Assembly: GCA_041392855.1 (NCBI GenBank)
Contig: JAWKLD010000002.1
Span: 124,001 to 188,000, forward strand
Direction: 5' to 3'
From: Flavipsychrobacter sp.
GTDB taxonomy: Bacteria; Bacteroidota; Bacteroidia; Chitinophagales; Chitinophagaceae
DNA length: 64,000 nt
This document shows positions 26,881 through 36,346 of this stretch, piece by piece; positions within the stretch are counted from its first letter, which is position 1, and the number at the start of each line of letters is the position of its first letter. Under the pieces are notes generated by a model. It ran no database searches and was not told where the DNA came from. It saw only the letters and a program-made list of their open reading frames with translations. Position numbers and translations under genes: made by a program.

Positions 26881-27521
26881 GTTCCTTTCCAAGCACTAAT
26901 TATTGTTTCCTGCTTTTTTAGAAGGTTAATTGCATTAGGCCCTTCACAAAACAACAGATCCAGCATACTTAAATTTGTTAAAAAACCATTCCTTTCGTCA
27001 AAAGGCTGGTAATAAATGCTTTCCTCTAAGGTTTTGCCCATTACAGGTTTCATACCTTTTCTAAGATCTGCTACAGCATCTTCATATTTAGGTCGGTACA
27101 CACTAGCTATTTCTTCTTCATAGTTCAAGCCCAATTGTTTTTTCAACCAAGTAATGCTTGCCCGATTAAAGGCTGCCAAACTATCATACGAAACCTCAAA
27201 AAACTGTCTTAATTCAGGCTCATAGTGTTCAAAATAAGGGGTACGCCTATAGCTGGAGGCTATTCCTCGCCAATGCTGCAGTTGCCATTGCTCTGTATTC
27301 GCAATGGTAATATCTTTCATTGCCCCTCTCTGGTTGCGCCCATGTAGTAGCGGGATGCTTAGCTGTATGATACCATTAGCACCTGTAATAAAGTATTTAT
27401 TACGGTAAGTCATCTTCTCAAAATGCTCTGCTTCATCAAAAATAACCTTATCAGCAGCTGCTATCACCGACCACCAATAGATGTTGGGAAAAGGAATATA
27501 TGAACTTATGACTGTAGGCAT
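26877..27521 (-). CDS. WbqC-like family protein
   Basis: The 214-residue protein has the family's opening (SYIPFPNIYWWSVI, AADKVIFDEAEHFEKMTYRNKY) and a central QHWRGIASSYRRTPYF segment. WbqC family members are annotated near surface-glycan genes, but no reaction is established with certainty. It converges with the Dpm1-like gene, sharing a CTAA tetranucleotide that contains both stop codons. It is divergent from the GWxTD gene with 46 bases between start codons. Confidence 0.85.
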   Translation of the reverse strand: MPTVISSYIPFPNIYWWSVIAAADKVIFDEAEHFEKMTYRNKYFITGANGIIQLSIPLLHGRNQRGAMKDITIANTEQWQLQHWRGIASSYRRTPYFEHYEPELRQFFEVSYDSLAAFNRASITWLKKQLGLNYEEEIASVYRPKYEDAVADLRKGMKPVMGKTLEESIYYQPFDERNGFLTNLSMLDLLFCEGPNAINLLKKQETIISAWKGT

Positions 27522-27567
27522 ACTTTAAAACGCTGGTATTTAAGTAATTTGCGAAAAATAATAAATA

Positions 27568-29064
27568 ATGAGACTCTGGGGCTGGATATCTTTCGTATGT
27601 GTGTTGTTTTCTTTTCAAGCAAAGGCTATTAATGCCGTACCTTATTACTCGGTTTTCTATTTACCGGCAAGTGATAGCGGGCAAACAGCCGAACCATATA
27701 TAGAGATCTACTGGCAAATAGACGCTAAGTCGCTGAACTATAGTATCACCAGAGATAGTGTGTATTTAGACAAAATAGCCACATACATTACTCTTGAATT
27801 CAATGACAAAACGATAAAAGAGGACAAATACCTACTCGAGACCACACCCGCAGCTGATATTCGCGCTGCCAAACTGCAAAACATCTTAGACCTGCATAGG
27901 TATAAAGTACCTATTGGCACCAGTAAATTTACGCTACACCTTATAGACCTTAACGACACCACTAATAAATACACTTATACTAAAGAAATAACGGTAACAA
28001 CACCTACAACGCCTACTTTCTATAGTGACCTGCAATTACTAGATACCTCTTTTGCTTCATCTGCAACAAAGAACATCTTTTTCAAAAACAATAGAATACA
28101 GTTCCCTCTGTCCTCTAACTTCTTAGACGATTATAGAAGCCGACTACACTACTATGTAGAACTCTACGAGAGCCAATTGGTAAAACAAGAAGACTTACCG
28201 TTAGTGCAATATGTATACATATCTAAAAAGAACAGCGATGCACCTATATACAAACTAAAAAGCACAGATACGATACAGCCCAACCAAGTAACACCCATAC
28301 TCGGCAAGTTTGACATTTCTATGCTACCATCGGGCAACTACAACCTGAATATAATACTCACCAATAGCAAGAGTAAAAGAGTAGCCACTAAAACACTTTT
28401 CTTTCAGCTACTCAATACCGACCCTGTAAAAATCGCCAGCACATCCAGCGATACCAGTGCTGCTAATATTTTTGAAGAGGTGGAGATGCTTGATCTAGGA
28501 AACACATTTGTATCTAAATACAACTACCCTCAACTCAAGGCTATTCTTAAAATGTGCCTGCCTATAAGCAATGTTACCGAACGCGATAATATCAACAGCT
28601 TTATCAAAAACCCTGACGAGACCTATATCAGATATTTTATCTACAACTTTTGGAAAGGCAGAAACCCCTCTGACCCCAAAAAAGCCTGGGAAGAACATGC
28701 TGATAAGGTAAGGTTTGTCAATAAGAATTTTGGTTCTAGAATAAAGCCGGGGTACGAAACTGATAGAGGACGTATATTTCTTACCTATGGCGAGCCCGAC
28801 CAACGGGTAGTTGTAACCAACGAGTCTTCTGCCTATCCTTACGAGGTATGGCAATACAATGCACCTGGACAACAAGGAGCGCCAGGATCTTTCCTTTTCT
28901 ACCAGCCCCCATTTATGGTAGGTGGCTATATGCTACTACACTCTACAGTACGTGGCGAAATAAGAAATACCGCATGGCGCCAGATGCTTTACTCGAACGG
29001 GAATAGCACAAAAAACCTAAATTCGCGAGCAGAACAATTTTTCCAAGATAATAACGGACGATGA
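27568..29064 (+). CDS. GWxTD domain-containing secreted protein
   Basis: The 498-residue protein has an N-terminal signal sequence (about residues 1-20, ending in AKA) and a C-terminal ~120-residue GWxTD-type domain with a characteristic GYETDRGRIFLTYGEPDQ segment and a YEVWQY strand. The middle is strand-rich with no recognised domain. GWxTD proteins occur in Bacteroidota and some related phyla; function is unknown. Here the motif's W is Y (GYETD). The last 4 bases overlap the dapF start (ATGA), so the two are translationally coupled. Confidence 0.85.
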   Translation: MRLWGWISFVCVLFSFQAKAINAVPYYSVFYLPASDSGQTAEPYIEIYWQIDAKSLNYSITRDSVYLDKIATYITLEFNDKTIKEDKYLLETTPAADIRAAKLQNILDLHRYKVPIGTSKFTLHLIDLNDTTNKYTYTKEITVTTPTTPTFYSDLQLLDTSFASSATKNIFFKNNRIQFPLSSNFLDDYRSRLHYYVELYESQLVKQEDLPLVQYVYISKKNSDAPIYKLKSTDTIQPNQVTPILGKFDISMLPSGNYNLNIILTNSKSKRVATKTLFFQLLNTDPVKIASTSSDTSAANIFEEVEMLDLGNTFVSKYNYPQLKAILKMCLPISNVTERDNINSFIKNPDETYIRYFIYNFWKGRNPSDPKKAWEEHADKVRFVNKNFGSRIKPGYETDRGRIFLTYGEPDQRVVVTNESSAYPYEVWQYNAPGQQGAPGSFLFYQPPFMVGGYMLLHSTVRGEIRNTAWRQMLYSNGNSTKNLNSRAEQFFQDNNGR

Positions 29065-29837
29065 ATATTCACTTTTACAAATATCAAGGCACTGGCAACG
29101 ACTTTGTTTTAATAGACAACAGAGCAGGGGACATTGCACTTTCTAAAGAGCAGGTTGCTTTTTTGTGTGACAGGCGCTTTGGTATTGGTGCAGACGGGTT
29201 GATGCTTTTGGAAAATGCTGATGGTTACGATTTCAAAATGGTGTACTATAATGCTGATGGTAATGAAAGCACCATGTGTGGCAATGGTGGCAGATGTATT
29301 GCAGCTTTTGCAAAAAGACTAGGAGTTATTACCCATACAGCAACATTTATTGCCATAGACGGTCCACATACGGCAAATATTGACGAAAAAGGCACAGTAA
29401 GCCTTAGCATGCAAGATGTTGCATCAGTAGAGCGTCACGATGATCATACAGTTATCGATACAGGCTCTCCACACTACGTTACTACGGTAAACTCTGTTGA
29501 AGCAATAGACGTAAAGGCAACTGGTAGTGCCATTAGAAACAATGAGCGCTTTAAAACAGAAGGTATTAATGTTAACTTCTCTGAGAAAGTAGCTGATGGC
29601 ATCAAAGTACGCACTTACGAGCGCGGCGTAGAAGATGAAACTTATAGCTGTGGTACAGGCGTGACGGCTGCCGCAATAGCACATACAGAACAACAACTAG
29701 GACAATTCAGCATCAATATAGCTACTCCCGGAGGAGCTTTAATGGTTAGCCTAGAAAAGGACAGCCCCGATAGTGCTATCAACATTACTCTTAATGGACC
29801 TGCTACCTTTGTTTATGAAGGGGATATAGCTTTCTAA
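29061..29837 (+). CDS. dapF: diaminopimelate epimerase
   Basis: DapF converts LL- to meso-diaminopimelate for peptidoglycan and lysine synthesis. The two catalytic cysteines are C73 (in MCGNGGRC) and C197 (in YSCGTGVTAAA), with the TGNDFVLIDN segment at the N-terminus. The length of 258 residues is normal. It starts inside the end of the GWxTD gene by a 4-base overlap. It ends one base before the convergent recR stop, leaving no room for a terminator. Confidence 0.96.
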   Translation: MNIHFYKYQGTGNDFVLIDNRAGDIALSKEQVAFLCDRRFGIGADGLMLLENADGYDFKMVYYNADGNESTMCGNGGRCIAAFAKRLGVITHTATFIAIDGPHTANIDEKGTVSLSMQDVASVERHDDHTVIDTGSPHYVTTVNSVEAIDVKATGSAIRNNERFKTEGINVNFSEKVADGIKVRTYERGVEDETYSCGTGVTAAAIAHTEQQLGQFSINIATPGGALMVSLEKDSPDSAINITLNGPATFVYEGDIAF

Positions 29838-29838
29838 A

Positions 29839-30462
29839 CTATTTTTTCATATTCACATAGCTTTCTATAGGCAATCGTTTGGCTATAGAGCGTGCTAGTG
29901 TCATTTCATCTGCATATTCCAACTCTCCACCAAAGGCAATACCTCTTGCAATAGTGGTAATAGACACGGGGAAATCTTTTACCTGTTGTGCAATATAATA
30001 CACGGTAGTATCTCCCTCTATTGTAGGGCTTAGTGCCATGATCAACTCTTCTACTTCCGTTTCTTGAACTCTTTTTTGTAGGGTGGCAATATTAAGTTGT
30101 TCAGGGCCAATACCATCTAGCGGAGACAAAATACCGCCCAATAGATGATAAGTACCACTATATTGCTGCGTACTTTCTATGGCGATTACATCTCTAAGAT
30201 TTTCTACCACACACACTTGGCGTTGATTACGCCCGGGGTTATTACATATCTCACATATCGGTGTGTCTGATACATTATGGCATTGCTCACAGAATTGAAT
30301 ATCGTGCCTCATTTTGCTTATCGCATCAGTAAAGCCATCCACTTCTTCTTTTTCCATCTTCATGAGCTGTAGCACCATACGCAAGGCAGTTTTTTTTCCA
30401 ATACCCGGCAGTTTGGCAAAAGCCTGTACAGCATCTTCTATAAGCTTAGAGGAGAATATCAT
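29839..30462 (-). CDS. recR: recombination mediator RecR
   Basis: RecR works with RecF and RecO to load RecA at single-stranded gaps. The 207 residues show the helix-hairpin-helix (AFAKLPGIGKKTALRM), the C4 zinc finger (CEQCHNVSDTPICEIC) and the Toprim region (VCVVENLRDVIAIE, then LIMALSPTIEGDTT). The length is normal. The gene converges with dapF with a single base between stop codons. Confidence 0.96.
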   Translation of the reverse strand: MIFSSKLIEDAVQAFAKLPGIGKKTALRMVLQLMKMEKEEVDGFTDAISKMRHDIQFCEQCHNVSDTPICEICNNPGRNQRQVCVVENLRDVIAIESTQQYSGTYHLLGGILSPLDGIGPEQLNIATLQKRVQETEVEELIMALSPTIEGDTTVYYIAQQVKDFPVSITTIARGIAFGGELEYADEMTLARSIAKRLPIESYVNMKK

Positions 30463-30496
30463 GTATTAAAGTAAATATGCATCAAAAATAAGCAAA

Positions 30497-30530
30497 TAAA
30501 AAAGGGATGCAGTAACGCACCCCTTTAAAA
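30497..30530 (-). terminator. intrinsic terminator after the T9SS cargo gene
   Basis: Read on the minus strand, AAAGGGGTGC pairs with GCATCCCTTT across a GTTACT loop (one G-U pair) and is followed by a run of T. It lies about 20 bases past the stop of the gene ending at 30547. Confidence 0.7.
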
Positions 30531-30546
30531 TATTATATTCTTAGAA

Positions 30547-31314
30547 TTACTTAGTAACGCTAAGTTTACCGCTTGTCATATTATCACCCAATTGTGCTTG
30601 GTACATGTATGCACCAGGAGCAAGAGTAGAAATATCAACAGGTAGGTTGTGCTCACCTGTAGCTTGGTAACCCAAGTTTTGGCTAGCTACTACACGACCA
30701 GTGATATCAATGATCTTGATAGACACCTCACCACCTTTGTTCATCTTAACCGCTAGGTTAGTTTGAGCAGTAGCAGGGTTAGGATACATGCTTGCAGTGT
30801 TACGTGAACCTTCTAAAATTGCAGTTTGACCGATAGAAGCAGGGCTACCAGCTTTAAATGTCATTGTTACGCAATCTCTGTTATTTGTAGCAGAAGCATC
30901 GATGATCGAGTCAGCACCACCACCATAGAAACGAGGGAAGATGTTAACACACATTGTTCTGCTTTGGTCTGCACTTAGAGAATAGCTAAGCGTTCTACCA
31001 GGGTAGTTCAATTGGATAGTATCACCACTTTTGATAGATCTGTTCCAAAGGTTGAAAGCAGCACCAGTTTGTCCACCAATAGCAAATGGAAGAGACTGAC
31101 CATCAAGTGTCCAGAACATCAATAAGCTATCAGACATTTTCAAAGAATCTGGTCCTAAGTTCTTTACTACAACTAGTATATCGAAAGATTTACCATTTTC
31201 GATAACTGTGCTTGCTGTAGGCTTAGAAATTTTTGCTTCGATGTTGATGTTACGCTGTGCAGATGCACCTATCGCGATCAACATGATTAATGCTAAAGAG
31301 TAGATTTTTTTCAT
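30547..31314 (-). CDS. secreted protein with T9SS type A sorting domain
   Basis: The 255-residue protein has a Sec signal peptide (MKKIYSLALIMLIAIGASAQ) and a C-terminal ~75-residue sorting domain (SMYPNPATAQTNLAVKM, IIDITGRVVASQNL, APGAYMYQAQLG). The middle ~150 residues begin with a CARDB/Ig-like strand pattern (FDILVVVKNLGPDSLKM) and have no enzyme motif. It is therefore predicted to be exported by Sec and T9SS and attached to or released from the outer membrane. The gene has its own terminator and a 152-bp AT-rich upstream gap, so it is probably transcribed alone. Function unknown. Confidence 0.88.
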   Translation of the reverse strand: MKKIYSLALIMLIAIGASAQRNINIEAKISKPTASTVIENGKSFDILVVVKNLGPDSLKMSDSLLMFWTLDGQSLPFAIGGQTGAAFNLWNRSIKSGDTIQLNYPGRTLSYSLSADQSRTMCVNIFPRFYGGGADSIIDASATNNRDCVTMTFKAGSPASIGQTAILEGSRNTASMYPNPATAQTNLAVKMNKGGEVSIKIIDITGRVVASQNLGYQATGEHNLPVDISTLAPGAYMYQAQLGDNMTSGKLSVTK

Positions 31315-31466
31315 CTAGTTTATATTTTATTGATTTATAAATAAAAATGAGAACGGAAAGTTAACAAACCTTTTCCATGTTATGAATTTTTTTATAGCCC
31401 AAGTGTCAGCAAAAGGTCAATATTATATGACAATCCCCCTTTCTCTAACCCTTGATTAACAAGCAG

Positions 31467-31808
31467 TTAAAGCTTATCGTTGTTTTTATGACGTTCCTTA
31501 TCCCTTAGGGTTTTCTTTTCAAAGTTTTTTTGCAAGGCCTCTGTCAGGTCAACTCCTGTTTGGTTGGCTAAACAAAGCAGTACCCAAAACACATCTCCCA
31601 ACTCATCTGCCAGCTCTTTATCCTGCTCTCCTTTTTTAAACGACTGCTCTCCATACTTACGCACCATAATGCGCGAGAGTTCCCCTACCTCCTCCATTAG
31701 GATACCCAAATTGGTCAATTCACTAAAATAGCGAACACCTATGGTCTTTATCCATTCATCTACCTGCCCTTGTGCCTGTTGTATTGTCATTTCAGCCATA
31801 ATATTCAA
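31467..31808 (-). CDS. MazG-like nucleotide pyrophosphohydrolase
   Basis: The 113-residue protein has the all-alpha NTP pyrophosphohydrolase motif: EEVGELSR in the first metal-binding helix and ELADELGDVFWVL in the second, giving the EExxE plus ExxD arrangement. Members hydrolyse nucleoside triphosphates, including modified ones, to the monophosphate plus diphosphate. It is the short single-domain type, about half the length of E. coli MazG. Several in-frame ATGs occur in the first 7 codons (MNIMAEMTI), so the exact start is uncertain. Confidence 0.88.
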   Translation of the reverse strand: MNIMAEMTIQQAQGQVDEWIKTIGVRYFSELTNLGILMEEVGELSRIMVRKYGEQSFKKGEQDKELADELGDVFWVLLCLANQTGVDLTEALQKNFEKKTLRDKERHKNNDKL

Positions 31809-31953
31809 TTTGCTAATGCTACCAAAATAAAGGAACTTTCTTCTTTGTAGTAGAAACGTTAAAAAACTTTATACCTCAACTATTTATTGCCAGGTATTGC
31901 GTTCTACTTTCTATATTTAATATTTACAATCAGACTATTTACAATAAACTATA

Positions 31954-32919
31954 ATGCAAACATACGCATCGGATAAAGAAGCTGTAGACGCCTTAAAAGA
32001 AAAATACACAACCATGCGCCAAGCAATTGGCAAGGTAATAGTAGGGCAGGAAGAAGTAGTAGACAAACTAATCATAGCCATACTTTGCAACGGACATAGC
32101 CTTCTAGTAGGTGTACCGGGCTTGGCCAAAACCCTATTGGTAAAAACCATTTCGGAAGTATTGGACCTTTCTTTTAAAAGAATACAATTCACACCCGACC
32201 TAATGCCGAGTGATATAATCGGGGCAGAGATATTGGATGAGAATAGGCATTTCAAATTTATTAAGGGTCCTGTATTCGCAAATATCATATTAGCTGATGA
32301 GATCAACCGTACACCGCCTAAAACACAAGCGGCGCTATTGGAAGCTATGCAGGAACGTAATGTAACTGCAGCAGGCCATCAATATAATCTACCTCAACCC
32401 TTCTTTGTTTTGGCTACGCAAAACCCTATTGAGCAGGAAGGCACTTATCCTTTGCCCGAAGCTCAGCTGGACCGTTTTATGTTTCAGGTCATATTAGATT
32501 ATCCAAGTTTTGCAGAAGAGGTAACCATAGTGCGTAACACAACGGGGGATCAAGAAGTAAAATTACCAACAGTGCTCACAGCTGAGGAGATCACTTATTT
32601 CCAACAGCTGATCAAACGTGTACCAGTACCAGATAATGTACTGGAATATGCTGTAGGCTTGGTACAAAAAACAAGACCTAGCAATCCAAATGCACCAGAT
32701 GTGGCTAAACAATATATTGCATACGGCGCAGGCCCAAGAGCATCTCAATATTTAATTCTTGGCGCTAAATGCCATGCCGTACTTACAGGTAAATACTCTC
32801 CTGACATAGAAGATGTGCAAGCAGTAGCCCAGTCGGTACTACACCACCGCATAGTACGCAACTATAAAGCAGAAGCGGAAGGCATGGCGCAAGAATCTTT
32901 AATAAAGCAATTATTATAA
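31954..32919 (+). CDS. MoxR-family AAA+ ATPase
   Basis: The 321-residue ATPase has the MoxR pattern: Walker A GVPGLAKT at residues 53-60, FTPDLMPSDIIG, Walker B IILADEINRTPPKTQAALLEAM, and ATQNPIEQEGTYPLPEAQLDRFMF. MoxR ATPases act as chaperones, usually with a von Willebrand factor A partner encoded next door. Here the following gene is instead a DUF1569 protein, joined by TAATG overlap, and no VWA gene is in view. The partner is therefore unknown. Confidence 0.92.
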   Translation: MQTYASDKEAVDALKEKYTTMRQAIGKVIVGQEEVVDKLIIAILCNGHSLLVGVPGLAKTLLVKTISEVLDLSFKRIQFTPDLMPSDIIGAEILDENRHFKFIKGPVFANIILADEINRTPPKTQAALLEAMQERNVTAAGHQYNLPQPFFVLATQNPIEQEGTYPLPEAQLDRFMFQVILDYPSFAEEVTIVRNTTGDQEVKLPTVLTAEEITYFQQLIKRVPVPDNVLEYAVGLVQKTRPSNPNAPDVAKQYIAYGAGPRASQYLILGAKCHAVLTGKYSPDIEDVQAVAQSVLHHRIVRNYKAEAEGMAQESLIKQLL

Positions 32920-33392
32920 TGAGCACAACAAACAAAGCGGCTTTTCTTAGAACTGAATTCCCTAGTCTACTATCATCGCTTGACCCCAATACAGAAAGAA
33001 AATGGGGTAAAATGGATGCACAGCAGATGGTAGAACATATGAGCTACTCTATGCGTCAGGCAAATGGAAGAGATCTATATGAATGTGTTACCCCTGAGGA
33101 GCATTTACCCAAGATGCAGGCCTTCTTGATGAGCGAAAAGCCTTTTAGAGAAAACACACCTAATGTACTAATAGGAGATGACACGGTACCTCATGAGCGT
33201 GCCAATATCGCGGATGCTATTACCGAGCTTAGAGAAGAGATAGATCACTTCTTTGAGGTATTTGACAGCAATCCTAATAAAAAGATCATGAACCCTTTCT
33301 TCGGGGAGCTCAACTATGAGATGTGGGTACAGCTGTTACACAAACACGCCTGGCATCACCTTAACCAATTTGGTATTCAGAAAGAGGACTAG
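32919..33392 (+). CDS. DUF1569/DinB-like four-helix protein
   Basis: The 157-residue protein begins with a GKMDAQQMVEHM helix typical of DUF1569/DinB-like four-helix bundles. The three metal-type histidines are in VEHMSYSM, and in the final KHAWHHLNQFG. Such proteins bind a divalent metal; some use bacillithiol or another thiol as cofactor, which is notable because bshC is in this window, though that link is conjecture. The start overlaps the moxR stop by one base and the gene precedes paaZ by 111 bases. Its family is often seen beside phenylacetate genes in related bacteria as far as I recall. Confidence 0.75.
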   Translation: MSTTNKAAFLRTEFPSLLSSLDPNTERKWGKMDAQQMVEHMSYSMRQANGRDLYECVTPEEHLPKMQAFLMSEKPFRENTPNVLIGDDTVPHERANIADAITELREEIDHFFEVFDSNPNKKIMNPFFGELNYEMWVQLLHKHAWHHLNQFGIQKED

Positions 33393-33503
33393 CACGCAGA
33401 TAGCAGTTACGCCTTAACCTTCACCCTAAATGTTATAAATTGCAGTCTATTCCGTATTAGCACACCTAATACAGCAACTACATTAATCAGAAAAAATACA
33501 AAT

Positions 33504-35558
33504 ATGTCTGTAAGACAACTAAAGAATTATGCCGAGGGCAAATGGGTAACTTCAGCAAAAGGAGGCAGCGAATTATATAACGCTATTACCGGTGAGGTTA
33601 TCTACACAGCGAGCAGTGAGGGGTTAGACTTTGGCGCTATGATGGACTATGCTCGTAAAACTGGCGGTCCTGCCTTACGTAAGCTGACTTTCCAACAAAG
33701 AGGTTTAATGCTGAAAGCATTAGCGCTTTATTTGTTGGAGAAAAAGAAATACTTCTATGAAATAAGCCAATATACAGGTGCTACAAAAGCAGATTCCTGG
33801 GTAGACATTGAGGGAGGAATTGGTAACTTATTTGCCAACGCCAGCCTTCGTCGCCAGTTTCCCGACGAGCGTTTTTATGTAGATGGAGATGCAGTGCCTT
33901 TATCAAAAGGCGGCACATTTATGGGACACCATATTATGGTGCCACTAGAGGGTGTTGCAATACATATTAATGCATTCAACTTCCCTGTATGGGGCATGTT
34001 AGAAAAAATAGCCGTTAACCTAATGGCGGGTGTACCTGCTATTGTAAAGCCGGCAACACTTACTTCTTACCTTACGGAGGCTGTATTTGAAGAGATCATC
34101 AAATCAAATATTCTACCTGAAGGTTCATTACAACTAATCTGTGGATCGGCAAGAGGCATCTTAGATACAGTGCAAAACCAAGATGTGGTAACCTTTACAG
34201 GGTCGGCAAGTACAGGACGTCAGCTTAAGTCGCACCCAAGACTTATCGAAGAAGCCGTTCCTTTTAATCTGGAAGCCGACTCTTTAAACTCTTGCATATT
34301 AGGAGCAGATGTAACTACCGACATGCCTGAGTTTGACATCTTCATTAAAGAAGTAGCTCGTGAGATAACCACAAAGGCAGGACAAAAATGTACTGCGGTT
34401 CGTCGTGTAATGGTACCAGAACACATGGTAGAAGACGTACAAATAGCTTTAGGAAAACGTTTAGCAGGCTCTACTATTGGCGACCCTAGCGTAGAAGGTG
34501 TACGCATGGGCTCATTGGCTGGCCAGTCGCAACGTGAGGAAGTATTGGAAAAGGTGCAGCAGTTATCAAAGTCTCAAGAAATAATAATAGGAGATATTGA
34601 ACAATTTGAAGTGGTAGGTGCAGATAAAAAGAAAGGAGCATTCTTACCACCACTTGTTTTCTTAAATAACGATCCATTCAAAAATACTGATTGCCACAAT
34701 ATAGAAGCATTCGGACCTGTATCTACCATCATGCCATACAAGAGCATAGATGATGCGATAACCTTAGCTAAAATGGGTAAAGGGTCTTTGGTTTGTTCTA
34801 TTGTAACTGCTGATGATGATATCGCTAAAGAATTTGTACTCGGCGCTGCCAGTATGCATGGACGTATCTTAGTATTGAATGCCGACTGTGCTAAAGAAAG
34901 CACAGGACATGGTTCTCCAATGCCATTACTAACGCATGGCGGTCCTGGACGTGCAGGTGGCGGTGAAGAGATGGGTGGTAAACGAGGCGTACTACACTAT
35001 ATGCAACGTACATCGATACAAGGTTCGCCAACCACAATTTCTAAGATCACTAATGTGTACCAACAAGGTGCTAAGCAAAACGAAACAGACATCCATCCAT
35101 TCCGCAAACACTTTGAAGAGTTAGAAGTTGGCGATACATTGATAACAGCGAAGCATACTGTTACAGAAACAGACATTACCAACTTTGCCAATGTAAGTGG
35201 CGATAACTTCTACGCGCACGTTGATGCTACATCTTTAGAAGGCACCATTTTTGAAGGACGCGTAGCTCATGGCTATTACATCCTTTCGAAAGCGGCAGGC
35301 CTATTTGTAGAAGCTAAAAAGAGCCCAGTATTATTAAACTATGGTATTGACGAATGTCGCTTCACCAAGCCTGTTTATCCTGGTACTACTATAGGTGTTA
35401 AGTTTACTTGTAAGCAAAAGACCGACCAAGAAAAGCGTAGTGAGGATGATATAGCCAAAGGAATAGTAAGATGGCTGGTAGATGTATATGACGATACAGG
35501 AGAGACTGTGGCCATTGCTACCATACTTACTATGGTGAAAAAATTAAACCAAGACTAA
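33504..35558 (+). CDS. paaZ: phenylacetate degradation bifunctional protein PaaZ
   Basis: PaaZ opens the oxepin-CoA ring by its hydratase domain and oxidises the resulting aldehyde by its dehydrogenase domain. The 684 residues comprise an N-terminal aldehyde dehydrogenase (about 1-520) with the catalytic C296 in GQKCTAVRR and TFTGSASTGRQL, and a C-terminal MaoC-type hydratase (about 535-684) with the NVSGDNFYAHVDA and GRVAHGYYILS pattern. An enoyl-CoA hydratase gene follows after 24 bases. The rest of the phenylacetate genes (paaA-E, paaK, paaJ) are not in the window, so the pathway may be continued elsewhere. Confidence 0.93.
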   Translation: MSVRQLKNYAEGKWVTSAKGGSELYNAITGEVIYTASSEGLDFGAMMDYARKTGGPALRKLTFQQRGLMLKALALYLLEKKKYFYEISQYTGATKADSWVDIEGGIGNLFANASLRRQFPDERFYVDGDAVPLSKGGTFMGHHIMVPLEGVAIHINAFNFPVWGMLEKIAVNLMAGVPAIVKPATLTSYLTEAVFEEIIKSNILPEGSLQLICGSARGILDTVQNQDVVTFTGSASTGRQLKSHPRLIEEAVPFNLEADSLNSCILGADVTTDMPEFDIFIKEVAREITTKAGQKCTAVRRVMVPEHMVEDVQIALGKRLAGSTIGDPSVEGVRMGSLAGQSQREEVLEKVQQLSKSQEIIIGDIEQFEVVGADKKKGAFLPPLVFLNNDPFKNTDCHNIEAFGPVSTIMPYKSIDDAITLAKMGKGSLVCSIVTADDDIAKEFVLGAASMHGRILVLNADCAKESTGHGSPMPLLTHGGPGRAGGGEEMGGKRGVLHYMQRTSIQGSPTTISKITNVYQQGAKQNETDIHPFRKHFEELEVGDTLITAKHTVTETDITNFANVSGDNFYAHVDATSLEGTIFEGRVAHGYYILSKAAGLFVEAKKSPVLLNYGIDECRFTKPVYPGTTIGVKFTCKQKTDQEKRSEDDIAKGIVRWLVDVYDDTGETVAIATILTMVKKLNQD

Positions 35559-35582
35559 ACACAACAGAATAACGATAACGTA

Positions 35583-36344
35583 ATGAGTACAGAAGCATAC
35601 GTAAAAAGTAGTATTAACGACGGTATAGCTACCATTGAGTTTTTCCACCCTGCGAGCAACTCTTTACCCGGTGCTATTTTAAACAAACTAGCAGAAACCA
35701 TAACAGAAGTAGGCAACAACAAAGATGCCTTAGTTATCATTCTTAAAAGTGCAGGCGAACGTGCATTTTGTGCGGGTGCTTCTTTCGATGAGCTAATTGC
35801 TATTGAGGATGCTGCCGGTGGGTTGGAGTTCTTTAGTGGTTTTGCTAAAGTGATCAACGCCATGCGCAAGTGCCCTAAGTTTATAATAGGACGTATACAT
35901 GGCAAAGCTGTAGGCGGAGGCGTTGGCTTAGCATCATCAGTAGACTATGCTATTGCTACGCAACATGCGGCAGTGAAGCTTAGTGAGCTTGCTGTAGGTA
36001 TAGGGCCATTTGTGGTAGGACCTGCAGTGGAACGCAAAATGGGCTTATCTGCTTTTTCTATGCTATCAATAGACGCTACGGAGTGGCGTAGTGCACAATG
36101 GGCTGAACAACATGGTCTTTACGCTAGTGTGCATGATGATGTTGCAGGTATGGATGAAGCAATAACTACACTTGCTAATAAGCTTAAGGCTAGTAGCCCT
36201 GAAGCTATGGCAGAACTAAAACAAGTCTTCTGGAAAGGAACAGAAGACTGGGATAAATTGCTAGCCGATCGCGCAGCAATTAGTGGTCGTTTAGTACTAA
36301 GCGACTTTACCAGAAATGCGATCAATAAGTTTAAAGCAAAATAA
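35583..36344 (+). CDS. enoyl-CoA hydratase/isomerase family protein
   Basis: The 253-residue crotonase-fold protein has the oxyanion-hole segments RAFCAGASFDEL and GKAVGGGVGLA. In the second helix the expected glutamate is in the GVGLASSVDYAIAT region and is not obvious, so isomerase versus hydratase cannot be settled. It follows paaZ after 24 bases and is probably PaaF or PaaG in phenylacetyl-CoA breakdown. It converges with the GT4 gene with 2 bases between the stop codons. Confidence 0.85.
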   Translation: MSTEAYVKSSINDGIATIEFFHPASNSLPGAILNKLAETITEVGNNKDALVIILKSAGERAFCAGASFDELIAIEDAAGGLEFFSGFAKVINAMRKCPKFIIGRIHGKAVGGGVGLASSVDYAIATQHAAVKLSELAVGIGPFVVGPAVERKMGLSAFSMLSIDATEWRSAQWAEQHGLYASVHDDVAGMDEAITTLANKLKASSPEAMAELKQVFWKGTEDWDKLLADRAAISGRLVLSDFTRNAINKFKAK

Positions 36345-36346
36345 TG

